Below, in pieces: positions 14,996 to 22,828 of a stretch of DNA of 36,151 nt. Position 1 is the first letter of the stretch. The number at the start of each line of letters is the position of its first letter. The stretch is from Betaproteobacteria bacterium (GTDB lineage Bacteria; Pseudomonadota; Gammaproteobacteria; Burkholderiales; SG8-41). The position numbers and the translations under genes are program-made. The notes beneath the pieces are model-generated. The model saw nothing but the letters and a program-made list of their open reading frames with translations, ran no database searches and had not been told where the DNA came from. The stretch covers positions 1-36,151 of the forward strand of contig VGID01000040.1 in NCBI GenBank assembly GCA_016868035.1, in the 5' to 3' direction.

Positions 14996-16495
14996 ATGGA
15001 CACGCCCACCGGCACCCTGTCCCGGTACAAGATGTTCATCGGCGGCGAGTGGGTGGAGTCCGCCTCCGACCAGCACTTCGAGAGCGACAACCCGTTCACC
15101 GGCAAGCCGTGGGCGCTCGTGCCGCGGGGAAACGCGCAGGACGCCGACCGCGCGGTGCGCGCCGCGCATAGGGCCTACACGAGCGGGGATTGGCCGAAGC
15201 TCACCGCCTCGCGGCGCGGAGCGCTGCTGAGAAAGCTCGCGGACCTGATCGGCGAGAAGGCGAAGCACCTCGCCGAGATCGAGGTGCGCGACAACGGCAA
15301 GCTCATCGCCGAGATGAGCGCCCAGACCGCCTACATGGCCCAGTGGTACTACTACTACGGAGGGCTCGCCGACAAGATCGAGGGCCGGGTGATTCCGGCC
15401 GACAAGCCCGACACCTTCAACTACACGCGCTACGAGCCGCTCGGCGTCGTCGCCGCGATCATTCCCTGGAATTCCCCGCTGCTGCTCACGGCCTGGAAGC
15501 TCGCGCCCGCGCTCGCGGCCGGCAACACGGTGGTGCTGAAGCCCTCCGAGTACACCCCGGCCTCCGCGCTCGAATTCATGAAGCTCGTCGAGCAGGCGGG
15601 CCTCCCTCCCGGCGTGGTCAACGTCGTCACCGGCTTCGGGCCCGAGGTCGGCATGCCGCTGGTGGAGCATCCGCTGGTCGCCAAAGTCGCGTTCACCGGC
15701 TCCGACCGCACGGGAACGCTCATCTACCAGACCGCGGCGAAGGGGCTCAAGCGCGTCACCATGGAGCTCGGGGGCAAGTCGCCCAACATCGTGTTCGACG
15801 ACGCGCACCTGGAGAACGCGGTGAAGGGCGTCATCTCCGGCATCTTCGCCGCCACCGGGCAGACCTGCATCGCGGGCTCGCGGCTGCTGGTGCAGAAGAC
15901 GATCCACGACGAGTTCGTGGAGAAGCTCGTCGCGTTCGCGAAGACCGCGCGGATGGGCGACCCGATGAGCCTCGACACCCAGGTCGGCCCGGTTACCAAC
16001 CCGCCGCAGTTCAAGAAGATCCTCGACTACATCGACATCGCGAAGGGCGAAGGCGCAAGAGCGGTGCTGGGCGGCGCGCGCGCTGCGCGCCCCGAATGCG
16101 GTTCGGGCTGGTTCGTCGAGCCCACGATCTTCACGGGCGTGAAGAACTCGATGCGCATCGCGCAGGAGGAAGTGTTCGGCCCGGTCCTCGCCGTGATCCC
16201 GTTCGAGGACGAGGAGCAAGCGGTCGCGATCGGAAACGACGTCGTCTACGGGCTCGCCGCCGGCGTGTGGACCCAGAACATGCGCCGCGCGCTCATGATG
16301 GCCGATCGGCTGCAGGCCGGCACCGTGTGGATCAACACCTACCGCGCCGTCTCCTACCTCTCCCCGTTCGGCGGCTACAAGCGGAGCGGCATCGGGCGCG
16401 AAAGCGGTCAGGAGATGATCAAGGACTACATGCAGGTGAAGAGCGTGTGGATTTCCACCGCGACCGAGGTTCCGAATCCGTTCGTCCTCCGGTGA
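14996..16495 (+). CDS. NAD(P)-dependent aldehyde dehydrogenase
   Basis: A 499-residue member of the aldehyde dehydrogenase superfamily, oxidising an aldehyde to an acid. Active-site parts are all visible: N159 in IIPWNSPL, K182 in VLKPSEYTP, E257 in MELGGKSPN and nucleophile C291 in GQTCIAGSR. The C-terminal signature FGGYKRSGIGRE is present and the length is standard. GGAG at 14985-14988 fixes the ATG at 14996. Directly downstream of a two-subunit 2-oxo-acid decarboxylase, it most likely handles that enzyme's aldehyde product. The aldehyde is not known. Confidence 0.94.
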   Translation: MDTPTGTLSRYKMFIGGEWVESASDQHFESDNPFTGKPWALVPRGNAQDADRAVRAAHRAYTSGDWPKLTASRRGALLRKLADLIGEKAKHLAEIEVRDNGKLIAEMSAQTAYMAQWYYYYGGLADKIEGRVIPADKPDTFNYTRYEPLGVVAAIIPWNSPLLLTAWKLAPALAAGNTVVLKPSEYTPASALEFMKLVEQAGLPPGVVNVVTGFGPEVGMPLVEHPLVAKVAFTGSDRTGTLIYQTAAKGLKRVTMELGGKSPNIVFDDAHLENAVKGVISGIFAATGQTCIAGSRLLVQKTIHDEFVEKLVAFAKTARMGDPMSLDTQVGPVTNPPQFKKILDYIDIAKGEGARAVLGGARAARPECGSGWFVEPTIFTGVKNSMRIAQEEVFGPVLAVIPFEDEEQAVAIGNDVVYGLAAGVWTQNMRRALMMADRLQAGTVWINTYRAVSYLSPFGGYKRSGIGRESGQEMIKDYMQVKSVWISTATEVPNPFVLR

Positions 16496-16539
16496 ACGAC
16501 GTAATCGGTGGCGAAGAGCTGCGGCAAAGGAATGAACTA

Positions 16540-16701
16540 AACCGCCGATGAACGCAGATGAACGCGGATAAGAAAAAGCGCGAAACAGCATCTCGCAAAT
16601 CTTGAGAACGCCCAGGACACACCGTCCGAGCCGACGAAATCGCGATTGGCGAACCAAGATCCGCAAACATCATCTGCGTTGATCTGCGTGCATCTGCGGT
16701 T
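16540..16701. repeat. Long-range inverted repeat with 31-bp arms
   Basis: The left arm 16540-16570 contains repeated GATGAACGCAGATGAACGC; the right arm 16671-16701 contains CATCTGCGTTGATCTGCGTG. The arms match at about 26 of 31 positions by hand count and each has an internal period of about 11 bp. The 100-nt interior holds no obvious gene. Similar CATCTGCG-type intergenic repeats are familiar from other environmental genomes, from memory only. Confidence 0.75.
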
Positions 16702-16737
16702 ACATATTGCATTTTTCTTTTTGCGAGTCTGCTCTGA

Positions 16738-18342
16738 ATGAAGGTAGCCGAGTTCCTGCTGCGCACGCTGGAGGCAAACGGCGTGCGGTTCATCTTCGGT
16801 AATCCCGGTACGACCGAGATTCCGCTGGTGCGCCTGTGCGAGCACCGGAAGAAACTCCAGTACGTGGTAGCGCTGTCCGAAGTCGCGGCGGTGCCCATGG
16901 CCGACGGCTACGCACGCGCATCGCGCTCGCTCGGAGTGGTGAACCTCCACGTCGCCCCGGGGCTGGGAAACGGCATGGGGGCGCTCTACACCGCCGGCAT
17001 CGCCGGCACGCCCCTGCTCGTCCTCGTCGGCGGGCAGGACCGGCGTTTTCTCCACACCAATCCGATCCTGTGGGGGCCGCTCGAAACCATGGCTGGATCG
17101 GTCTGCAAGGCCGTGTACGGGCTGAATACGCGTTACGATGCACCGGCCAACGCGCGCAGGGCGCTGCGCGCCGCGCTCACGCCGCCGTACGGCCCGGTCG
17201 CGCTTGTCTGCCCGCCCGACCTGCTCGAGCAGGAAACCGACGCACGGCCCGCCGCGGTCGCGCCGCCGCGGCTCGGCGGGCTGGGGGAACGCGGTGCGCG
17301 CGCCTATTCCCGCTTCCTCGCGCGCGCGAAGCGCCCTGCCATCGTGGCGGCCGAGGACATCCACTGGGACGACGCGGGTGGCGCGCTGGAGGCGCTCGCG
17401 AGGCGGTTCGCGGCTCCGGTCCACGTGGCGCCCTACACGGGCGTGCTTCCCGTCGCGAGCAGCTCGCGCTGCTACGCGGGTTACCTGCCGCCGAGCTTCA
17501 AGCAGATCGCCGAGCGGCTCACCGCGCACGACGCGCTGCTCTTCGTCGGCGGCCGCGGCCTGCGCACCACCCTGTACAGCGAGGCGAAGCTTCCGCAGCG
17601 CAAGGCCTGGATCGGCGCCGATTCTTCCGTGCTCGCGCCCGACGGCGAATTCGAGCTCGCGCGGGTGGCGAGCATCCGCGATGCGCTCGGCGAAATCCTC
17701 AAGGCGGCGCGCGGATCCCGCCGCACGGCCGCTCGCTCCTCGATCCGGCCCAAGATCCCCGTCCCGGCGGCCGGCGCGGCGGCCCTGCATCCCTCGCGCG
17801 CGATCCATGCGCTGCTCGAGCGGTTTCAGGAGGCGATCTGGGTGGACGAATCCGGGCTCTCCACCTCCGACGTGCGCCAGTGGATGAGGCTGGCCGGCGG
17901 TCGTTATCTCATCAACGGCAGCGGCGGCATCGGCTGGGGTCTCGCCGCCGCAGTCGGGGCGGCACTCGCACGGCCCGCGGAGCAGGTGCTGGCCGTGATC
18001 GGCGACGGCTCGACGCTCTACGCATCCGAGGCGCTGTGGACCGCCGCGCACCGCCGCGCGCGCGTGCTGCTGGTGGTGCTGGCGAACCGGCGCTACTCGA
18101 CGCTCAACGAGGCCGCCGCGCGGCTCGCCGGCGGCGCGCTCGATCTCTTCACGCTGGAGCCGCCGGTGATGGACTTCGGCGGCCTGGCGACGCTCTACGG
18201 CATGGGATATGCCAGGGCGGAAACCGAGGAGCAGCTCGGAATTTTTCTTGCTGCGCACACCCGCGGCATCCGCGAGAACACGCTGCTCGAGCTCAAGCTC
18301 GACCCGGCGGTGAAGCCGGTCACTGCGTCACGGCATTTTTAG
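16738..18342 (+). CDS. Benzoylformate decarboxylase-like TPP enzyme
   Basis: A 534-residue full-length TPP enzyme whose alignment by eye is best with benzoylformate decarboxylase. N-terminal FGNPGTTEIP (20-29) matches FGNPGSNELP of that enzyme, with the substrate-binding serine replaced by threonine. E48 activates the cofactor and H71 in NLHVAPGLGNGMGAL is retained. The second catalytic histidine (H281 in the Pseudomonas enzyme) has no counterpart; VGGRGLRTTLYSE lies there. The C-terminal TPP motif is GDGS (422-425) with N450. The substrate is therefore probably different from benzoylformate. Acetolactate synthase-like or oxalyl-CoA-like enzymes are less likely, as an FAD-type middle domain is not obvious. 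Confidence 0.82.
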   Translation: MKVAEFLLRTLEANGVRFIFGNPGTTEIPLVRLCEHRKKLQYVVALSEVAAVPMADGYARASRSLGVVNLHVAPGLGNGMGALYTAGIAGTPLLVLVGGQDRRFLHTNPILWGPLETMAGSVCKAVYGLNTRYDAPANARRALRAALTPPYGPVALVCPPDLLEQETDARPAAVAPPRLGGLGERGARAYSRFLARAKRPAIVAAEDIHWDDAGGALEALARRFAAPVHVAPYTGVLPVASSSRCYAGYLPPSFKQIAERLTAHDALLFVGGRGLRTTLYSEAKLPQRKAWIGADSSVLAPDGEFELARVASIRDALGEILKAARGSRRTAARSSIRPKIPVPAAGAAALHPSRAIHALLERFQEAIWVDESGLSTSDVRQWMRLAGGRYLINGSGGIGWGLAAAVGAALARPAEQVLAVIGDGSTLYASEALWTAAHRRARVLLVVLANRRYSTLNEAAARLAGGALDLFTLEPPVMDFGGLATLYGMGYARAETEEQLGIFLAAHTRGIRENTLLELKLDPAVKPVTASRHF

Positions 18343-18513
18343 AGCGCCCGAGATGACGCCACGCACGGTTCATACGGTATCGCACGACCCTGGTCAGCGT
18401 CCGGCAAGAAAAGAGCTTTTTTCGTTCCCTTGCGCGGGGGAAGCAGGGGCGTTTAATGTTCCCGCGTTTGTGGCATCATGGTTCTAATCACCCAATTCGA
18501 AAAGGGGCAGTTT

Positions 18514-19479
18514 ATGCGCTGGAAATTCATACTGGGTGCTGCGTCCGCGACGCTGCTCGCGTTTGCCCCGGGCGCGAACGCACAGGGTTACCCGGCAAAG
18601 CCAATTCGCTTGATCGTTCCGTTCTCGCCCGGAGGGCCGACTGACATCCTCGCACGTTTCGTCGGTCAGAAGCTGACCGAAGCTTTTGGCCAGCAAGTGA
18701 TCGTGGAGAATCGCCCCGGCGCCGGCACCGTGATCGGCACCGAGCTCGTCGCCAAGGCGGCGCCGGACGGCTACACCCTGCTGATGGCGTCGACAAGCAC
18801 CGCCACCATTCCCAGCCTGTTGGCCAAGCTCCCCTACGACACCCTGCGCGACTTTACGCCGGTGATCCTGCTGGTGGCCTCGCCCAACGTACTCGTGGTC
18901 CATCCCTCGTTGCCCGCAAAATCGGTGCGGGAGCTGATCGCGATCGCGCGCGCACGGCCGAGCCAGGTCGTGTACGGTTCGGGAGGCAACGGCACCTCGG
19001 CGCATCTGGGCGCAGAGATACTGCGCCTCATGGCGGGAGTCAGCATGGTGCACGTGCCCTACAAGGGCGCGGGTCCGCTGACCGTGGGCCTGATCTCCGG
19101 CGAGGTATCCTGGATGTTCGGGACCATCGCGCCGACTCTGCCGCACATCCAGTCGGGTCGGTTACGCCCGATCGCCGTGAGCAGCGCGCGACGGGCATCC
19201 GTTTTGCCCGAGGTGCCGCCGGTCGCCGATACCCTGCCCGGTTTTGAGGCGAGCCCATGGACCGGTGTCTCCTCGCCTGCGGCGACCCCGAAAGAGGTGA
19301 TCGCAAGGTTAAACCAGGAAATCGCCAAGGCCCTCACCACCCCCGAAACCCGCGAGCGCATGGCGCGAGAGGGTACGGACGTGGTGGCCAGCACTCCGGA
19401 GCAATTCGACGCATTTTTCCGGGCACAAATCGATAAATGGGCCAAAGTGATCAAGGCTGCAGGCATAAAATTCGAGTGA
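18514..19479 (+). CDS. TTT-family solute-binding protein (Bug/TctC), orphan 2
   Basis: A 321-residue periplasmic binding protein. The signal peptide starts MRWKFILGAASATLLAF and is cleaved near NAQ. Family loops: IVPFSPGGPTDILARFVGQKL, VENRPGAGTVIGTELVAKAA, PDGYTLLM, and VPYKGAGPLTVGLISGEVSW. AAAGGGG at 18501-18507 supports the ATG at 18514 over an in-frame ATG at 18478. No membrane subunits are adjacent. It sits 118 bp upstream of the F420 operon on the same strand, so it may be co-expressed with it. The ligand is expected to be a carboxylate. Confidence 0.9.
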   Translation: MRWKFILGAASATLLAFAPGANAQGYPAKPIRLIVPFSPGGPTDILARFVGQKLTEAFGQQVIVENRPGAGTVIGTELVAKAAPDGYTLLMASTSTATIPSLLAKLPYDTLRDFTPVILLVASPNVLVVHPSLPAKSVRELIAIARARPSQVVYGSGGNGTSAHLGAEILRLMAGVSMVHVPYKGAGPLTVGLISGEVSWMFGTIAPTLPHIQSGRLRPIAVSSARRASVLPEVPPVADTLPGFEASPWTGVSSPAATPKEVIARLNQEIAKALTTPETRERMAREGTDVVASTPEQFDAFFRAQIDKWAKVIKAAGIKFE

Positions 19480-19597
19480 CCTCTTCGTGCCGCGGAGAAA
19501 CTGCGCGCATGCAGCACCACGTGAGCGCAGAACGGCGATCATGCAACGGCGATCGGCCGGGCCCGGGTACGTCGAGGAAGCATAGGAAAGTTCGCTG

Positions 19598-20275
19598 ATG
19601 CAAGACCGCCCCACGCTCGCCATCATCGGTGGCACCGGTGCGCTCGGCACAGGCCTGGCCATGCGCTGGGCTGCTGCGGGTTATCCGGTCGTGCTCGGCT
19701 CGCGCTCGCGCGAGAAGGCGCAAGCCGCCGCGCGCGAGATCGAACCGGGAAACGGAGCGCCGCCGGTGCGCGGGGACAGCAATGAAGGCGCGGCGCGCGC
19801 GGGCGAGATCGTGGTGATCGCGGTACCATTTTCGAGCCACGGTTCGACGCTCGACGAGATCAAGGCCGCCGTCGCCGGCAAGATCGTAATCGATGCGGTC
19901 GTTCCTCTCGTTCCCCCCAGGGTGTCGCTCGTGCAGCTCCCTGCGCAGGGCTCGGCTGCGCAGATGGCGCAGGCACAACTTGGCGATGGCGTGCGGGTCG
20001 TGTCCGCGTTCCATAACGTCGGGGCGGCGAAGTTGCGCGCGGGCGGTGCCGTCGATTGCGACGTGCTGGTATTCGGCAACGACCGCGCTGCGCGGGATAC
20101 CGTGATCGCGCTCGCGGACGCCGTCGGCACGCGCGGCATCGACGGCGGCGCACTCGCCAATTCGGTCGCCGCAGAGGCCTTGACGTCGATCCTGATCGGC
20201 ATCAACCGCCGGTACCGGGTCGATTGTGCGGGCATCCGGATTACCGGAACCTTCGGCAGCGCCGCCGGCAAGTAG
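19598..20275 (+). CDS. npdG: NADPH-dependent F420 reductase (F420:NADP oxidoreductase)
   Basis: A 225-residue Rossmann protein of the NPDG/Fno type, exchanging hydride between NADPH and F420. The dinucleotide loop is IIGGTGALGTGLA (9-21), and GSRSREKA (34-41) is the NADP-phosphate side typical of this family. VVIAVPFSSHGSTLDEI and the later FHNVGAAKLRAG match archaeal and actinobacterial enzymes. AGGAAAG precedes the ATG. It is the first gene of the F420 set, with only 2 bp between its stop and the cofE start. In this organism it would most likely reduce F420 with NADPH for the nearby LLM oxidoreductases. A generic NADP-binding protein is a less likely alternative given the neighbours. Confidence 0.9.
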   Translation: MQDRPTLAIIGGTGALGTGLAMRWAAAGYPVVLGSRSREKAQAAAREIEPGNGAPPVRGDSNEGAARAGEIVVIAVPFSSHGSTLDEIKAAVAGKIVIDAVVPLVPPRVSLVQLPAQGSAAQMAQAQLGDGVRVVSAFHNVGAAKLRAGGAVDCDVLVFGNDRAARDTVIALADAVGTRGIDGGALANSVAAEALTSILIGINRRYRVDCAGIRITGTFGSAAGK

Positions 20276-20277
20276 GC

Positions 20278-21054
20278 ATGGCGAAAGAGGGCAAGACCGT
20301 CACTCTCACGGCGGTTCCGGGCATCCCTCTGATTGAACCCGGAGACGATCTCGGCGCCATCCTGATCGATAGCTTGGGGCAGTCCGGCATCGTCCCCCGG
20401 GATCGCGACGTGTTCGTCGTCGCCCAGAAGATCGTCTCCAAGGCCGAAGGGCGTTACCGCAGTCTGCGCGACGTCGTGCCATCCGGGCGCGCGGTCGAGC
20501 TCGCGGCGACCGTCGGCAAGGATCCGCGCCTCGTCGAGGTCATCCTGTCCGAAACGCGCGAGGTCGTGCGCCAGGCTCATAACGTCTTGATCGTGGCGCA
20601 TCGTCTCGGCTTCGTCGTGGCGAACGCGGGAGTCGACCAGTCGAACATCCGGCATCCCGACGGTGACGAACGCGTCCTGCTCCTGCCCGAGAACCCGGAC
20701 GCATCCTGCGCAGCGCTCAAGGCGCGAATCGACGAGTGCTTTGGCGTCGACGTGGGCATCGTGATCAACGACAGTTTTGGCCGCCCCTGGCGCAACGGTG
20801 TCGTCGGGGTAGCCCTCGGGGCCGCCGGCCTGCCGGCGCTGGTGAATCTCATCGGCAGTCCCGACTTGTTCGGCCGGGAGATGCGCGTCACCGAGGTCGC
20901 GATCGCCGACGAGATCGCGGCTGCGGCATCGTTGCTGATGGGGCAGACGGACGCCGGCCTGCCGTTCGTGCATGTCCGCGGTCTCGCGTGGGACGCACCC
21001 GTCCGCGACGCGGCGGCTCTCCTGCGGCCAAAGCAGCACGACCTGTTCCGATGA
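20278..21054 (+). CDS. cofE: F420-0:gamma-glutamyl ligase
   Basis: A 258-residue enzyme adding GTP-dependent glutamates to F420-0. Conserved CofE stretches are present: PGIPLIEPGDDLGAIL at the start, VFVVAQKIVSKAEGR (46-60), SETREVVRQAHNVLIV, VVANAGVDQSN, NDSFGRPWRNGVVGVALGAAG, and DLFGREMRVTEVAIADEIAAAASLLMGQT. The ATG at 20278 is 2 bp after the npdG stop; the frame is open further upstream but only within npdG. It is a single-domain protein like archaeal CofE. It lacks the extra C-terminal nitroreductase-like domain of actinobacterial FbiB, which reduces dehydro-F420-0. Confidence 0.93.
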   Translation: MAKEGKTVTLTAVPGIPLIEPGDDLGAILIDSLGQSGIVPRDRDVFVVAQKIVSKAEGRYRSLRDVVPSGRAVELAATVGKDPRLVEVILSETREVVRQAHNVLIVAHRLGFVVANAGVDQSNIRHPDGDERVLLLPENPDASCAALKARIDECFGVDVGIVINDSFGRPWRNGVVGVALGAAGLPALVNLIGSPDLFGREMRVTEVAIADEIAAAASLLMGQTDAGLPFVHVRGLAWDAPVRDAAALLRPKQHDLFR

Positions 21055-21076
21055 CGGTGGGGAGGGCCCGGCGGAT

Positions 21077-22072
21077 ATGAAGGGGAACACGGGAGCAGCG
21101 GCAACCGCGCCCCCGGGTGGCCGCGTACTGGCGCTGTGCGGCGGCATCGGCGGAGCCAAGCTCGTGCTCGGGTTGGACGCGGTGCTCGGTGCGGGCCGTC
21201 TTACGGTGATCGTGAATACCGGGGATGATTTCGAGCATCTCGGCCTACACGTGGCGCCCGACCTGGACACGGTCCTGTATACGCTTGCCGGCCTGAGCGA
21301 TCCGGTGCGCGGCTGGGGCCGGGTCGATGAGAGCTGGAATTTCATGACCGCCCTGCGTGAGCTCGGTGGCGAAGCATGGTTCGCCCTGGGCGACCGGGAT
21401 CTTGCGGTTCACATCGAGCGGACACGGCGCCTGCGGGGCGGAGAAACGCTCACTTCGATCGTTGCGGACATGGCGCGCCGGCTCAAGGTCGAGGCCCGGA
21501 TCGCCCCGATGACGGACGATCGCGTACGGACCATTGTTCACACTCCCGACGGGCCTATGCCCTTTCAGCATTACTTCGTGAAGCACGCCTGCACGCCGGC
21601 TGTGACGAGCATCTCCTTTGCGGGCGCTGCAGAAGCTCGCCCCAGTCCGGTTTTTCCGGGCGCTGTGGCCGATCCGTCTCTTCTCGCGATCGTGATCTGC
21701 CCGTCCAATCCGTACCTCAGTGTCGATCCGATCCTCGCAGTCCCCGGCGTGAGAGAGGCGCTCGAGCACGCAACCGTTCCGGTAATCGCGGTCTCCCCGA
21801 TCATCGGCGGCAAGGCCGTCAAGGGACCGACCGCGAAGATCATGAAGGAGCTGGGCGTCGCCGCGACGTCCGCAGCGATCGCAGAGCATTACCATGGGCT
21901 CATCGACGGCCTCCTGATCGACGCGGCCGACGCGGCTGAAGCGAATCTGGTCGATATCCGGGTCGCGACAGCGCCTACCACGCTCATGAAAAGCATCGAC
22001 GACAAGTGTAAGCTTGCGCGTATCGTGCTGGACTTTGCCGGACAGCTTGCGAACGAACGGGAACCCGCATGA
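21077..22072 (+). CDS. cofD: 2-phospho-L-lactate (or analogue) transferase, F420-0 synthase
   Basis: A 331-residue CofD/FbiA-family protein that joins the guanylylated phospho-acid to the chromophore Fo. Family marks are the glycine loop ALCGGIGGAKLVLGL (19-33), VIVNTGDDFEHLGLHVAPDLDTVLYTLAG (45-73), GWGRVDESWNF, WFALGDRDLA, PSNPYLSVDPIL, and SPIIGGKAVKGPTAKIM. GGAGG at 21061-21065 supports the ATG at 21077; the frame is open upstream, but those codons overlap cofE. It overlaps cofC by ATGA. Whether the acid is phospholactate, phosphoenolpyruvate or 3-phosphoglycerate is decided mainly by CofC. Confidence 0.94.
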   Translation: MKGNTGAAATAPPGGRVLALCGGIGGAKLVLGLDAVLGAGRLTVIVNTGDDFEHLGLHVAPDLDTVLYTLAGLSDPVRGWGRVDESWNFMTALRELGGEAWFALGDRDLAVHIERTRRLRGGETLTSIVADMARRLKVEARIAPMTDDRVRTIVHTPDGPMPFQHYFVKHACTPAVTSISFAGAAEARPSPVFPGAVADPSLLAIVICPSNPYLSVDPILAVPGVREALEHATVPVIAVSPIIGGKAVKGPTAKIMKELGVAATSAAIAEHYHGLIDGLLIDAADAAEANLVDIRVATAPTTLMKSIDDKCKLARIVLDFAGQLANEREPA

Positions 22073-22809
22073 ATAACGCAGGGCCGCGCCGCGCGCGCGA
22101 GCACCGCGGGCTGTGCGCCGTGGTTCCGGTCAAGTTGTTCAGCCGCACGAAACGGCGGCTGAGTTCGCTCCTCTCGTCCCATGAGCGCGAGGCTCTGGCC
22201 CGCGCCATGCTCCAGGACGTCCTGTCCGCATTGGCGAGCGCACCCGCTCTTGCCGGCATCGCGGTGATCACCGGCGACGCGCTGGCTGCGGCCATCGCTC
22301 GTGCGGCCGGCGTGCTCGTCGTCGCCGACACCGAGAACGCGGGGACGACGGCGGCGGTGGCGGCGGCGGCTCGGCACTTGGACGGAATGGGTTGGGAGGG
22401 TATGCTCGTTGTACCGGCTGACGTCCCATTGATTACGCCCGCAGACATCGCGACGATCATCGCGGCGCACCGCATTGCGCCTTCCGTCACTCTGGTGCCT
22501 GCGAGCGCCGATGGCGGAACGAACGCGCTTGCCTGTTCCCCGTTGCGGGCGGTCCCGTTCTCTTTCGGCGAAGGCAGCTTCCGCCTGCATCGGGAGGCGG
22601 CGCGGGCCCGGGGCATCGAGCCGGTAATACTGAATCTCGAACGGGTCGGGCATGACATCGACCGGCCGAGCGATCTCGCATCCTTCCTGCGGCTGCCGTC
22701 ACCGACACGCACCAGCGCCTACTTGACCCGCATCGAAGTCCCGAAGCGGCTCGGACACGCGCACGGTGACCCGCGCCGGGCGCCCCGCTCCGAGCAGGTG
22801 TCGCAATAA
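22069..22809 (+). CDS. cofC: Phospho-lactate/PEP/3-phosphoglycerate guanylyltransferase
   Basis: A 246-residue CofC/FbiD-type nucleotidyltransferase that activates a phospho-acid with GTP before CofD. The start pattern AVVPVKLFSRTKRRLSSLL (17-35) is the family nucleotide loop. ITGDALAAAIARAAGV, VVPADVPLITPADI with the metal aspartate, and DGGTNALACSP followed by SFGEGSFRLH are conserved. The last ~35 residues, after the DRPSDLASFL segment that usually ends the fold, are a basic tail not expected in the family. It overlaps cofD by ATGA and ends 20 bp before the chosen cofGH start. Substrate choice cannot be read by eye; the Paraburkholderia enzyme is reported to take 3-phosphoglycerate. Confidence 0.9.
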   Translation: MNNAGPRRAREHRGLCAVVPVKLFSRTKRRLSSLLSSHEREALARAMLQDVLSALASAPALAGIAVITGDALAAAIARAAGVLVVADTENAGTTAAVAAAARHLDGMGWEGMLVVPADVPLITPADIATIIAAHRIAPSVTLVPASADGGTNALACSPLRAVPFSFGEGSFRLHREAARARGIEPVILNLERVGHDIDRPSDLASFLRLPSPTRTSAYLTRIEVPKRLGHAHGDPRRAPRSEQVSQ

Positions 22810-22828
22810 TGATGGAGACCGCGTGCTC

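Noticed and set aside
18406-18424. A/T-rich stretch AAGAAAAGAGCTTTTTTC resembling a terminator
   Set aside because: The complementary parts leave a loop of only about two bases and the stem is almost all A-T, so a stable hairpin is unlikely.
22766-22828. Longer N-terminus for the CofG-CofH fusion starting inside cofC
   Set aside because: The added residues overlap cofC and are not family-like. A ribosome site exists just before the GTG/ATG at 22823-22829.
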